21,740 nt of DNA from Bacteroidales bacterium (GTDB taxonomy: Bacteria; Bacteroidota; Bacteroidia; Bacteroidales; UBA932). The translations under genes were made by a program, and so were the position numbers. Every line of letters begins with the position of its first letter. Positions within the stretch are counted from its first letter, which is position 1. Below the pieces are notes generated by a model. That model saw only the letters and a program-made list of their open reading frames with translations, had not been told where the DNA came from and did not search any database. The stretch spans positions 1 to 21,740 of the forward strand of contig JALNXR010000006.1 in NCBI GenBank assembly GCA_023230265.1. The letters are read 5' to 3'. Of the stretch, positions 7,514 to 14,196 are shown piece after piece.

Positions 7514-9625
7514 TTAACTGTCTTCCCCGTATGCCCAATCCAACCCCTGCCAGTGGAAGAAGCCGGAGCGGTTTTTCTGTCTGTTTACAGCGTTATCAAA
7601 AGCAGTATTCAGGGTGTCATCGCCAATTCGTTGGACCGTTTTTCCTACCAGCTCCAGTGTCTGGGCATGTTGTGTAAGGTCCAGTCCACGCAGTTTGGGC
7701 ATGATGCGCATGCCAATCTGATCGGCCAGCGGACGTTTAAAGAAACCTAGTGTATCACTTTCGTCAATTCCCGCAGCCTCGTATGGATAGTTGGCCAAGT
7801 AGCTCAGCATCGCCTGATAGGATCGGTGTGCAAACGGACGCCCCAGGCTTGCTAACTGGTCATTGAGTTCTTGAAGTTGTTCCTCTGCTCTCTGCCAACG
7901 ACCATTTTCCTGTGTGTCAATTGCAGTAACTTCCTGCTTCCAGTTTTTCCAGGTTGCTCGCTTCAGCATCTTTTGTGTGCCATTCTGTTTATCGGCGGTC
8001 ATAGGTTTCAAGTTGTTGGGCCGCCCGAAATAGAGCACATTTGCCCGATCAAGAACCTTGTCTGAGAGACTTTGGGTAGTTTCGTCCTCGTTCATTGTGC
8101 CGACAAAAAGCGTATTGTAATTTGCGAACAGTTGAATTGGTTTTTCCCTGAATTCAACTTCCTGATTGTTTTCCCCCTCCTTCTCCAAACCGTTGGCACC
8201 TGCGAATATCTCCATTGCAACTCTGCGCCGATGTTCAGTATCGTCTAGCCTGCCCCCCCGACGCAACTCCAGCTTGCTCAGGAACTCACTGAAGTAATAT
8301 TCAATACGTGCCAGGTTCATCTCATCCAGCATTGCCATCAGCATGTATTCACTGAGGTCAGGGTCAGGGTGTAACCCCTCCTGCGGGTGATGTCCTTGGA
8401 ACTGAAACAGTGCTTTGGCAAGCGGTGTCGGTTCATAGCGGTTAGTGACATAGTTAAAAAATCCGAGAAGATCCTTGGGGCTGTCCCAACGCGGCTCAAC
8501 CGCCAACGTAACCAGATGTATGCCCATGGCTTTGGCATAGAGATCCGGCAGGGCGCTTTTTCCTGTTCCGCTCACGCCCGCCATAACCGTCAGGCTGGAT
8601 ATATCGGAGGTCTTAAGTGAGGTGTGGAAGGCATAGAGCAGACGCTCCGGCAGATCATATTCACGAATATTACGAACATAGTTCTTCATGCCATCCAATG
8701 CCTGGGTCTCAGATTCAAATTCCTGATCGGCAGATGGAGTTGTAAATACCGGATTTTTAACAATCCCCTCAAATGCGGCCTGTCTAAGTACCATTGGGCC
8801 CTTTTTACGTGTTTCCGCAATAGTGGCCAAATCCTTCATCATCAGCTGATTGGTGTCAGAGACAGATTTCTGCAAGTCAGTTGTGCTTTTAAGCAACTTA
8901 TTAAGGCTATCCAGGTTCTTCGCTTTAGCATCATATTCAAGGGCCTCAGCCCGTTTAGATTCAAGCTTTTCAATCTCTGTTTTAAGTCTTTCAATCTCTT
9001 TCTGCAGATCTTCTCTTTTACCAGCAAGATCCTTAACCCTCTCTTCGACAAGTTTGTGCTGTTCGTTGAGAGCATTGACCTCTGATGTAATTGCCAGCTT
9101 CTGCTCTCCCAGTTTCTCTATGTTTTCTTGTAGCTGTGCCAGTCGTTTGTTCGCTTCCTCAGTTGTGCTCTTGCGCTGCTCCTGTTCACGTGCCAATTGT
9201 GTACGCTCTGACTCCATCTCCGCAATTTCAGATGCCAATGTGATAGATCTCTTGTTTAAATCAGCAACTTCAGCCATCTTCTGGGCTAGATTATTACCCA
9301 GTTCAGCGAGAGCCTCTGCCATTGTTTTACGTTCTGCTTCAAGTGAAGGGTGCTGCTCCAGCCACTTTTGAGCTACATCCATTTTAAGAATGTCCGCAGT
9401 AGCTGCAGCCAGCGCATCCTTTAGGGTTGCCAATTGACTGCGTAATAATTTAGCCTCTTCTGTATTGTCGATTTGTTTTTTGAGTTCACCCACGTGCTTA
9501 TCATGTCGTTTCTGCAAATCTTCATTTTTTTGTTTTAGATCATTTACATTACGAGACCTTGCGATAAATACAACGAGTGCAAAAACTGCGACTGCAACAT
9601 AGACGAAAAAAATGTAATTTTCCAT
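7514..9625 (-). CDS. Membrane-anchored coiled-coil McrB-like AAA+ ATPase
   Basis: 703 residues. One N-terminal membrane helix (about 5-22) is followed by a long coiled coil (about 28-265) and a McrB/MoxR-type AAA+ domain. The Walker A is GVSGTGKS (350-357), the Walker B is LMAMLDEMNLAR (429-440), the sensor-like segment is TMNEDETTQ (510-518), and DKVLDRAN (522-529) supplies a candidate arginine finger. EPRWDSPKDLLGFFN (377-391) is typical of McrB relatives that work with DUF2357/McrC partners. Classical McrB carries a GTP-specific MNTADRS motif; here it is MNEDETTQ, so the nucleotide preference is open. AAAGGA at 9634-9639 gives a good ribosome binding site. The DUF2357 gene follows 3 bp later. 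Long coiled coils on McrB-like ATPases are a hallmark of CoCoNuT-type systems (family knowledge). Placement in the membrane with a cytosolic ring is inference. Confidence 0.88.
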   Translation of the reverse strand: MENYIFFVYVAVAVFALVVFIARSRNVNDLKQKNEDLQKRHDKHVGELKKQIDNTEEAKLLRSQLATLKDALAAATADILKMDVAQKWLEQHPSLEAERKTMAEALAELGNNLAQKMAEVADLNKRSITLASEIAEMESERTQLAREQEQRKSTTEEANKRLAQLQENIEKLGEQKLAITSEVNALNEQHKLVEERVKDLAGKREDLQKEIERLKTEIEKLESKRAEALEYDAKAKNLDSLNKLLKSTTDLQKSVSDTNQLMMKDLATIAETRKKGPMVLRQAAFEGIVKNPVFTTPSADQEFESETQALDGMKNYVRNIREYDLPERLLYAFHTSLKTSDISSLTVMAGVSGTGKSALPDLYAKAMGIHLVTLAVEPRWDSPKDLLGFFNYVTNRYEPTPLAKALFQFQGHHPQEGLHPDPDLSEYMLMAMLDEMNLARIEYYFSEFLSKLELRRGGRLDDTEHRRRVAMEIFAGANGLEKEGENNQEVEFREKPIQLFANYNTLFVGTMNEDETTQSLSDKVLDRANVLYFGRPNNLKPMTADKQNGTQKMLKRATWKNWKQEVTAIDTQENGRWQRAEEQLQELNDQLASLGRPFAHRSYQAMLSYLANYPYEAAGIDESDTLGFFKRPLADQIGMRIMPKLRGLDLTQHAQTLELVGKTVQRIGDDTLNTAFDNAVNRQKNRSGFFHWQGLDWAYGEDS

Positions 9626-9633
9626 AGTGACAT

Positions 9634-9639
9634 TCCTTT
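9634..9639 (-). promoter_or_regulatory. Ribosome binding site of the McrB-like gene
   Basis: The minus strand reads AAAGGA, then 8 nt, then the ATG at 9625. This supports that start and gives this gene its own ribosome entry within the operon. Confidence 0.6.
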
Positions 9640-9644
9640 AAACA

Positions 9645-10667
9645 TTAAAGCTGTGTTTGATTGATCTCTTTTCGGATGGTTGCTTGAATCTCTTTTAATT
9701 CTTTGTTGAGTTCGTCCCGTATTTTGCGCAAGGCTAACTCCTCCTTGCGAGCATCTTCGGTACGCTGTTTGGCCCCCGCCTCTCCGATCCGGGCTGCAGA
9801 CTCTGCTTCACGTGCCAGGTTGAGATCCTCTAGTGCCTTTTTAAGTTGTGCTTTTGCCGTAGCTATCTTCACCTGAGTGTCTTTAAAGGTTATCTGCAGT
9901 TGTTCAATTTCAGCCTTCGCAGCATCAACTTCCTGCTGAATTTTATTTTGATCCTGCTTGAGTTTAGCGAGGCGCGACTCCTCCTGTTGAATGTCAGCTT
10001 TGATGTTGTTGATATTAGCCTGAATAATCTTCAGCTCTGCATCACTTTGATTCAACTCATCTTCCAGCTTCTGTTTGTCTGTTTTCAGCTTTTCCAATAT
10101 GAGGCTGTACTCCTCTAGGCGTTTTTCAGCACTCAGCTCCTCCTGCTTCAACCGTTGCACTCGTTGTTCCAAACCTGTTTTTGCCACCAGCAATGCATTT
10201 GTTCCTGCTTGTAAATCAGACGATTGGTTTTTAAGAGTTTGGACCTGATTTTGCCAGTCCTCCATGTCAGAGCGAATTTTTCCTGATTCAATCTTCAGTA
10301 CATGATTTGTTTGCGCCAACTCTCGTTGTAAGTTTTCTTCAATCAAGCGATTAGATAGCACCTCTTGACGTAAACTCTCCTCTGTTTCACGTATTGCTTG
10401 TGCCCGTGCCACAAGTGTATTCTTTTCCAGTAGAAGTCGATCTGCATTCTGCTTCTGGGTCTCAGCTTTTGCGGCATCCTGAGCCAATTCTGAGATCCAT
10501 TCTTGCACTGCTTTGAGTTCAATCTGTTTGTCAGCTAGGCGTTGAGTAGTTGTGTGTAAGTTAATCATCGGCAAAAATATAATAATAAACGCTATAAATA
10601 AAAGTACAACGATTATTACATCAATCAAGGCTCTGCCTCGTTTTTTGCTGGTTTGTATTTGTCTCAT
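9645..10667 (-). CDS. Single-pass membrane coiled-coil protein
   Basis: 340 residues. After a basic N-terminus (KKRGR), residues about 13-34 form one hydrophobic membrane helix. Nearly all the rest (about 40-335) is heptad-rich and charged (K, E, Q, L, A), an almost uninterrupted coiled coil. No catalytic motif is visible. The start lies 1 bp after the stop of the nuclease gene, and the McrB-like gene, which also begins with a membrane helix and coiled coil, follows after 19 bp. The two proteins probably pair through their coiled coils at the membrane (inference). It is too simple for a MotA/ZorA-type motor, which has several membrane helices. Family unknown; low-complexity coiled coils give misleading search hits. 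Confidence 0.8.
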   Translation of the reverse strand: MRQIQTSKKRGRALIDVIIVVLLFIAFIIIFLPMINLHTTTQRLADKQIELKAVQEWISELAQDAAKAETQKQNADRLLLEKNTLVARAQAIRETEESLRQEVLSNRLIEENLQRELAQTNHVLKIESGKIRSDMEDWQNQVQTLKNQSSDLQAGTNALLVAKTGLEQRVQRLKQEELSAEKRLEEYSLILEKLKTDKQKLEDELNQSDAELKIIQANINNIKADIQQEESRLAKLKQDQNKIQQEVDAAKAEIEQLQITFKDTQVKIATAKAQLKKALEDLNLAREAESAARIGEAGAKQRTEDARKEELALRKIRDELNKELKEIQATIRKEINQTQL

Positions 10668-10668
10668 A

Positions 10669-11211
10669 TCAGTGATCCTTTTCCCGGTTACTCCACAATT
10701 CTTTTACCTGATCAACACATCCAGCAATATCGTGCATGAGCTCTGAAACCCAGAACCGCCTGATTGTCCACCCCGCACTGGTCAGGCGGGCATCACGAAT
10801 AACGTCTCTAACCTTCCGACGCCCAAATTGATCACAGTGCGAGGATTTGCCATCCACCTCAATGTCCAGGCGATAGCGGCCATCTTCAGAGATCATGGCG
10901 ATATCCAGAAAGTAGTTCTCTGCCGGATACTGTTGAATGATCGGTAAATTTGCACTCCAAAGAGCCTTTGCAAATGCCGGTTCCCAGACAGGGCCAATAA
11001 AAACGGGATTTCCGACAATCGGCGGTCCATCGGTTGATGCTTCAGATCCAGGGCGCAGCGGAAAGAGGGGGCGGATGTTAACCAGGGGGCTGTCTTTGAT
11101 TGCCCAGAAACAACCATAATGCAACACGAGCTTGTTTTCATTAACAAGCTCCGCCATTTTCAGCGCAACTTTGTGAAGCGGCATATCACATTCCATCCGC
11201 ATCTGACGCAC
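10669..11211 (-). CDS. PD-(D/E)XK nuclease, DUF559/Vsr-like
   Basis: 180 residues from a GTG start. ATG codons at 11202, 11196 and 11184 are also possible, and an in-frame stop lies 9 nt upstream of the GTG. The C-terminal 105 residues carry the DUF559/Vsr-like endonuclease pattern: E77 in WEPAF, FLDIAMI with D103, LDIEVDGKSSH (E118, D120, K122), then RDVIRDARLTSAGWTIRRFW (135-154). This fold cuts DNA as a single-domain nuclease. It opens the six-gene operon. Because no nuclease site is evident in the McrC-like subunit, this protein is a good candidate to supply the cutting activity (inference). The N-terminal 65 residues match nothing I know. An in-frame short ORF lies upstream, so the annotated N-terminus may not be the whole story. 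Confidence 0.78.
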   Translation of the reverse strand: MRQMRMECDMPLHKVALKMAELVNENKLVLHYGCFWAIKDSPLVNIRPLFPLRPGSEASTDGPPIVGNPVFIGPVWEPAFAKALWSANLPIIQQYPAENYFLDIAMISEDGRYRLDIEVDGKSSHCDQFGRRKVRDVIRDARLTSAGWTIRRFWVSELMHDIAGCVDQVKELWSNREKDH

Positions 11212-11217
11212 TAAAGA

Positions 11218-11295
11218 TTAAAATAACACTCCGTTTCGAGAATGTTTCAGAGTGCTCCAAACTTCAGATTCGGTAATCTTTTTGGTTGTTTCCAT
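11218..11295 (-). CDS. Possible 25-codon leader ORF, in frame with the nuclease
   Basis: An ATG at 11295 opens METTKKITESEVWSTLKHSR plus five more residues, then a TAA at 11218-11220. The nuclease GTG follows two codons later in the same frame. I see no good ribosome binding site. It could be a real small protein, a leader, or the 5' end of a longer nuclease gene interrupted by one stop. Evidence is thin. Confidence 0.2.
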   Translation of the reverse strand: METTKKITESEVWSTLKHSRNGVLF

Positions 11296-11307
11296 TGTTT
11301 GCATTAC

Positions 11308-11334
11308 ATTTTAGTCACTTAAACATGATGGCAA
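11308..11334 (-). promoter_or_regulatory. Weak candidate promoter for the six-gene operon
   Basis: The minus strand reads TTGCCA (11334-11329) and TAAAAT (11313-11308), each a 5 of 6 match to the sigma-70 boxes. The 15-nt spacer is shorter than the usual 16-18. It lies in the only sizeable gap between the DUF488 genes and the nuclease operon. Confidence 0.22.
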
Positions 11335-11356
11335 ATTATTAACTAAATCATCGAAT

Positions 11357-11800
11357 TCATAAATGGTTAACAACGAGCGCGCCTTTATTGAAACTTTGCA
11401 GATGTTCAGCGATTAACCGCCTGTGACACTTTGCGGCAGTCGATTCACTGCAGAGTAAACATGCATGATCCAGTTGTTTGAGTGACACATCACTTTGAAT
11501 TGCACGGTGTTCAATTAGAAGCTTAAATTTTTTAACGTAAGTATCCCAGTCAATCACCTTTGTTTTGTAATTGTCTAAAATATCTTTGGTTGGAGCCCAT
11601 GTCGGTTTGTGCATGTAGTCACAGTCGCATAAATACTTTAAAAAATATTTCAGGTCATCTCGTTTAGTAAAGCCTGCCAGTTGAGAAACATTGTTTAGCC
11701 GGATATCAATAACAAGCTTAACATTATTTGATTTTATCAGCCCAAAGAATTGCTCGGCGTTTTTCTTTGAGAACCCGATGGTAAAAAGCGTGGCAACCAT
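11357..11800 (-). CDS. DUF488 family protein (second of a pair)
   Basis: 147 residues. The DUF488 pattern is clear: TIGFS (7-11), VIDIR (30-34), and the cysteine loop LLCSE..AAKCHRRLIAE with C117 and C125-H-R. DUF488 is a small Rossmann-like family related to rhodanese/phosphatase folds, whose conserved cysteines suggest thiol or sulfur chemistry; function is mostly undetermined. The start lies 12 bp after the first DUF488 gene ends, with AAGGGG 5 nt before the ATG. Compared with its upstream neighbour it lacks the SPYSK segment after DVR and the C-terminal extension, so the two are divergent paralogues rather than a recent duplication. Confidence 0.85.
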   Translation of the reverse strand: MVATLFTIGFSKKNAEQFFGLIKSNNVKLVIDIRLNNVSQLAGFTKRDDLKYFLKYLCDCDYMHKPTWAPTKDILDNYKTKVIDWDTYVKKFKLLIEHRAIQSDVSLKQLDHACLLCSESTAAKCHRRLIAEHLQSFNKGALVVNHL

Positions 11801-11812
11801 ATAACCCCTTAG

Positions 11813-12409
11813 TTAGTAAGAAGCAAGCACCTCGTCACTTGCCGCAATTTTTCTTCCATACCTCTGATAAGCGTCTTTTAGTATTTCGTTCTGTGATTTA
11901 AACATGTCATAAGTCGGCATCTTCAAAGTGTTAAGTAATCGGGCCTCTGTATCCCTGTGATCCTCCAGCTCACCGTCCTCAAGTATATGGAGTATTCTTA
12001 GACCATCACATTTCAGATTCTGACAAACAAGAATTGTTCGATGACAGGTTAACGGATCTTTTTCTGCGCACATTAATGTGAGGCGCATTTTTTGTATGCC
12101 CTTCCGTAAACGATCTAAACCGTTTTGAAAATACGGTTGTCTGGCTAAGATATCAAAATCCACCTTGCCGTCCCGATAACATTCGGGATCAGTGGGTCTT
12201 GCCCCAAGCATATTCCCAAGAAAAACATAGCTAATCTGCTGACTTATTAAAACATTTTTTAATACTTCTCGATTAAACTGAGGCGCAATTTTACTGTATG
12301 GAGATTGTCTAACATCAGCAACAGCCTCAATCTGATGAAGCTTCAACAACCCTATAAAATGCGGCATATCATGATTGGAATGCCCAATGGTATAAATATC
12401 CGAGTTCAT
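11813..12409 (-). CDS. DUF488 family protein (first of a pair)
   Basis: 198 residues. Motifs: TIGHS (7-11), VADVRQSPYSK (30-40), LGNMLGARP (64-72), and the cysteine loop LMCAEKDPLTCHRTILV with C114 and C122-H-R124. This is a standard full-length DUF488 protein plus a C-terminal extension of about 45 residues. The ATG at 12409 fits the conserved TIGHS near the N-terminus; no strong ribosome binding site precedes it. It lies 31 bp after the dual-OB gene and 12 bp before the second DUF488 gene, which suggests a three-gene operon. These genes are more AT-rich than the nuclease operon downstream, so they may be a separate acquisition (inference). Confidence 0.88.
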   Translation of the reverse strand: MNSDIYTIGHSNHDMPHFIGLLKLHQIEAVADVRQSPYSKIAPQFNREVLKNVLISQQISYVFLGNMLGARPTDPECYRDGKVDFDILARQPYFQNGLDRLRKGIQKMRLTLMCAEKDPLTCHRTILVCQNLKCDGLRILHILEDGELEDHRDTEARLLNTLKMPTYDMFKSQNEILKDAYQRYGRKIAASDEVLASY

Positions 12410-12440
12410 ACTGTCATAATAACCTGACTGACTTGATTAA

Positions 12441-13163
12441 TCAATATTCAATTATGGTGGCTACCACTTTATAATGGTTTCCGTCTCTAAACCGCGGGGT
12501 CAAACTAACAACTATTAAGCATTGATCAGAATTCTCCGGTTGAATTACTAACTTATCTTCTGTAAGTGCTGGGAACCTATCATCAAAATACTTTTTACCT
12601 ATTACCGGATCGGTGATGCCTAAATCATATCTGCAACCATTGTATATGAAAATTGCGCGGCGTTTCTTTTTTACTGTATCAGATGAACGATGATGCTCTT
12701 TCCATATCTGAAACTTTAAATCTTCTGGTTTAATTAAATAGATAGAACGAACAGATTTGCACGATTTCAAATATCTTTCACTTACACGATTAATCTTTGA
12801 CCCAGGCTCTTCCCACAAGTCCCTAGGTTTTTCAATTACTTTTGACAGATCCGGTACTAAATGATCAGTTTTTTCCCATTTTGAATTTACATCAATCAAA
12901 AAATCTTCCGGCTGAAATGGGATGTTGCCCTTCGCTTTTAAGGGGATTTTTGCAACATCCAATACCAATGGTTGACTACCATCGGTGTACTCGCTTTCAT
13001 GTTTTGAAACTTCTCCTTCGCCATGTTCAGAGATTGGGCGAATCCATTTCCCTACCTGCCATACGTTGTTAGTGTTTGGCTTTTCCTTAATTTCTCTTCC
13101 TGCTATACAAAAATGACCTTTTTTTATGGAATTGGCTAAGATTATAATTTGTTTAGTAAACAT
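12441..13163 (-). CDS. Dual-OB domain protein
   Basis: 240 residues from the ATG at 13163. The N-terminus MFTKQIIILANSIKKGHFCI, then AGREI, KWIRPIS (39-45), an EYTDGSQPLVLDV segment and an FLIDVNSKWEK-like stretch, matches what I know as dual OB-domain proteins, which probably bind nucleic acid or a nucleotide through two OB folds. An ATG also exists at 13172, but the Shine-Dalgarno AAGGAGG (13180-13174) would then be only 1 nt away; it is 10 nt from 13163. As I recall, this family occurs next to DUF488 genes, as here, though I cannot check this. A nucleic-acid-binding partner for the DUF488 pair is a reasonable guess. No catalytic residues are evident. Confidence 0.72.
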   Translation of the reverse strand: MFTKQIIILANSIKKGHFCIAGREIKEKPNTNNVWQVGKWIRPISEHGEGEVSKHESEYTDGSQPLVLDVAKIPLKAKGNIPFQPEDFLIDVNSKWEKTDHLVPDLSKVIEKPRDLWEEPGSKINRVSERYLKSCKSVRSIYLIKPEDLKFQIWKEHHRSSDTVKKKRRAIFIYNGCRYDLGITDPVIGKKYFDDRFPALTEDKLVIQPENSDQCLIVVSLTPRFRDGNHYKVVATIIEY

Positions 13164-13173
13164 AGCGATCATC

Positions 13174-13180
13174 CCTCCTT
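13174..13180 (-). promoter_or_regulatory. Strong ribosome binding site that decides the dual-OB start
   Basis: The minus strand reads AAGGAGG, 1 nt from the ATG at 13172 but 10 nt from the ATG at 13163. The spacing favours 13163, which also fits the family's usual MFTKQI start. Confidence 0.55.
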
Positions 13181-13218
13181 GTTAAGACGCAATCATCCAC
13201 TCTTATCAATCAAGCAGT

Positions 13219-13247
13219 ATATTAAGCGATAATAACATTGCTTACAA
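13219..13247 (-). promoter_or_regulatory. Candidate promoter of the dual-OB/DUF488 operon
   Basis: TTGTAA (13247-13242), a 17-nt spacer and TAATAT (13224-13219) on the minus strand. Each box matches the sigma-70 consensus at 4 of 6 positions. It lies about 40 nt upstream of the strong ribosome binding site, a sensible distance. The PVC sigma consensus may differ. Confidence 0.33.
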
Positions 13248-13644
13248 GAGATTAAATATAGGAGCTAATTCATCTTAGAGAACCCGTTTCCTTCCTTGTT
13301 CGGCTCTATGTCCGATTTATTCTTCCCAATACCGGGCGGTTGACTAGACCTTACCCGGAGAGGCTTGTTTAACTTCCGTTAAACTCCTCTTCGTTTGGCA
13401 ATCGTTGCCAGATTACCTTACCGCTAAGATTTTTTACCTAAAAAACGCCGTGCCACTCATAAGGTGTCTTCCCGCAAGCGGAACTATGACCGGCACACAG
13501 AGCGGCATCGGCCGACGATGCTGTGCGACCTGCCTTCCATTCGTTCGGCGGGCAAGCGATGTTGGTGGACGATTGGGATCATGCGTGAACTCGTAGACCA
13601 GCATCATCGCCGCTATCGTTAGCCAGTGGCGCAGCCGAACTTCT

Positions 13645-13692
13645 GTAGCTCCGGTTTCCAACCGGACACGTCCGATTGGAAATCGGACCTAC
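13645..13692. repeat. Imperfect inverted repeat, 22-bp arms
   Basis: Arms 13645-13666 and 13671-13692 pair at 19 of 22 positions around a 4-nt loop (CACG). It contains the CCGGTTTCCAACCGG core seen in REP-like intergenic elements. No T-run follows. Confidence 0.65.
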
Positions 13693-13819
13693 GTTGTCGC
13701 GAAGCACTGTAGCCGCGGGCTGTGACAGCCGGGTTGGCGCGTTTATGGCCTATTGCTAGGCGGTTAGGTTAGTGAAGCACAACACTTGCGGTTCGCGTTG
13801 CGTTAAATTTTCGCTTCGT

Positions 13820-13885
13820 AAAGTAGCACAGGCGTCCCGCCTGTGTTGGCTGTGTAATTCACAGGCGGGACGCCTGTGATACTTT
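13820..13885. repeat. Inverted repeat, 26-bp arms with the CAGGCGTCCCGCCTG core
   Basis: Arms 13820-13845 and 13860-13885 match at 25 of 26 positions, with a 14-nt loop. Each arm contains the near-palindrome CAGGCG-GGA/TCC-CGCCTG, so cruciform or nested hairpins are possible. I know this motif from intergenic DNA of Kiritimatiellota-like genomes (recollection, not checked). Confidence 0.7.
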
Positions 13886-14003
13886 TCAGAGACCGACGTA
13901 ACGCCTCCTTATTCCGTTCCATTTTGAAAGAAACTGGCAGCTAATCATGGAATAACCTGAATCGAACGCAGCAATTATAAACATAACCACGCACCTTTTC
14001 AGA

Positions 14004-14067
14004 AGACACGCTAAAGCGTGAACTACGTACGGTTTCCAAGGTATGTAGTTCACGCTTTAGCGTGTCT
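14004..14067. repeat. Inverted repeat, 27-bp arms with the ACGCTAAAGCGT core
   Basis: Arms 14004-14030 and 14041-14067 match at 26 of 27 positions around a 10-nt loop. Each arm has its own palindromic core CACGCTAAAGCGTG. No gene overlaps it. It is probably a REP-like element. Confidence 0.7.
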
Positions 14068-14110
14068 CAGGCCACAAAGCAATCCAGCCATGTGTTGTAG
14101 ATATTCCTGT

Positions 14111-14168
14111 GATAAGGGTATTTCAAGCGATTAGCGACCCCACGAAGTGGGGATGAAATACCCTTATC
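14111..14168. repeat. Nested inverted repeat
   Basis: Outer arms GATAAGGGTATTTCA (14111-14125) and its perfect complement (14154-14168) enclose an inner hairpin CCCCAC-GAA-GTGGGG (14138-14152). Reading on the minus strand, it lies just past the stop of restriction-remnant copy 2 (14197). No T-run follows within a few bases, so a classical terminator is doubtful. Confidence 0.65.
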
Positions 14169-14196
14169 GATTCGCGGAGATTCGCGGGCAAAAAAA

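Larger units (their letters stand above)
13248..14196. other. Non-coding region of stacked palindromes
   Basis: About 950 bases without a convincing gene. From 13330 to 13420 there are three small hairpins in a row: CCGGG/CCCGG (13332-13358), GTTTAAC/GTTAAAC (13367-13384) and TGGCAA/TTGCCA (about 13397-13411). Between 13645 and 14168 are four larger inverted repeats, listed separately. A 75-codon minus-strand frame at 13434-13661 has no protein character I recognise. The part at 13330-13620 could be a structured RNA or the decayed end of a mobile element. I could not identify it. Confidence 0.45.

Noticed and set aside
8850..9371. Plus-strand open frame opposite the McrB-like coiled coil
   Set aside because: Lys/Glu-rich coiled-coil codons often leave the antisense strand free of stops. 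The product is Ser/Phe-rich with no motif.
7514..10667. Zorya-type system (ZorA/ZorB motor)
   Set aside because: The coiled-coil proteins have one membrane helix each, not the MotA-like multi-helix layout, and there is no OmpA-like ZorB. The AAA+ domain is McrB-like.
13434..13661. 75-codon minus-strand frame in the palindrome region
   Set aside because: No ribosome binding site, no recognisable protein features, and it runs over inverted-repeat DNA.
13645..14168. CRISPR array
   Set aside because: The palindromes differ from each other in sequence and spacing; there is no regular repeat-spacer pattern and no cas gene.
14111..14168. Rho-independent terminator
   Set aside because: The hairpin is strong but nested with a large AT-rich outer stem, and no T-run follows in the direction of transcription.
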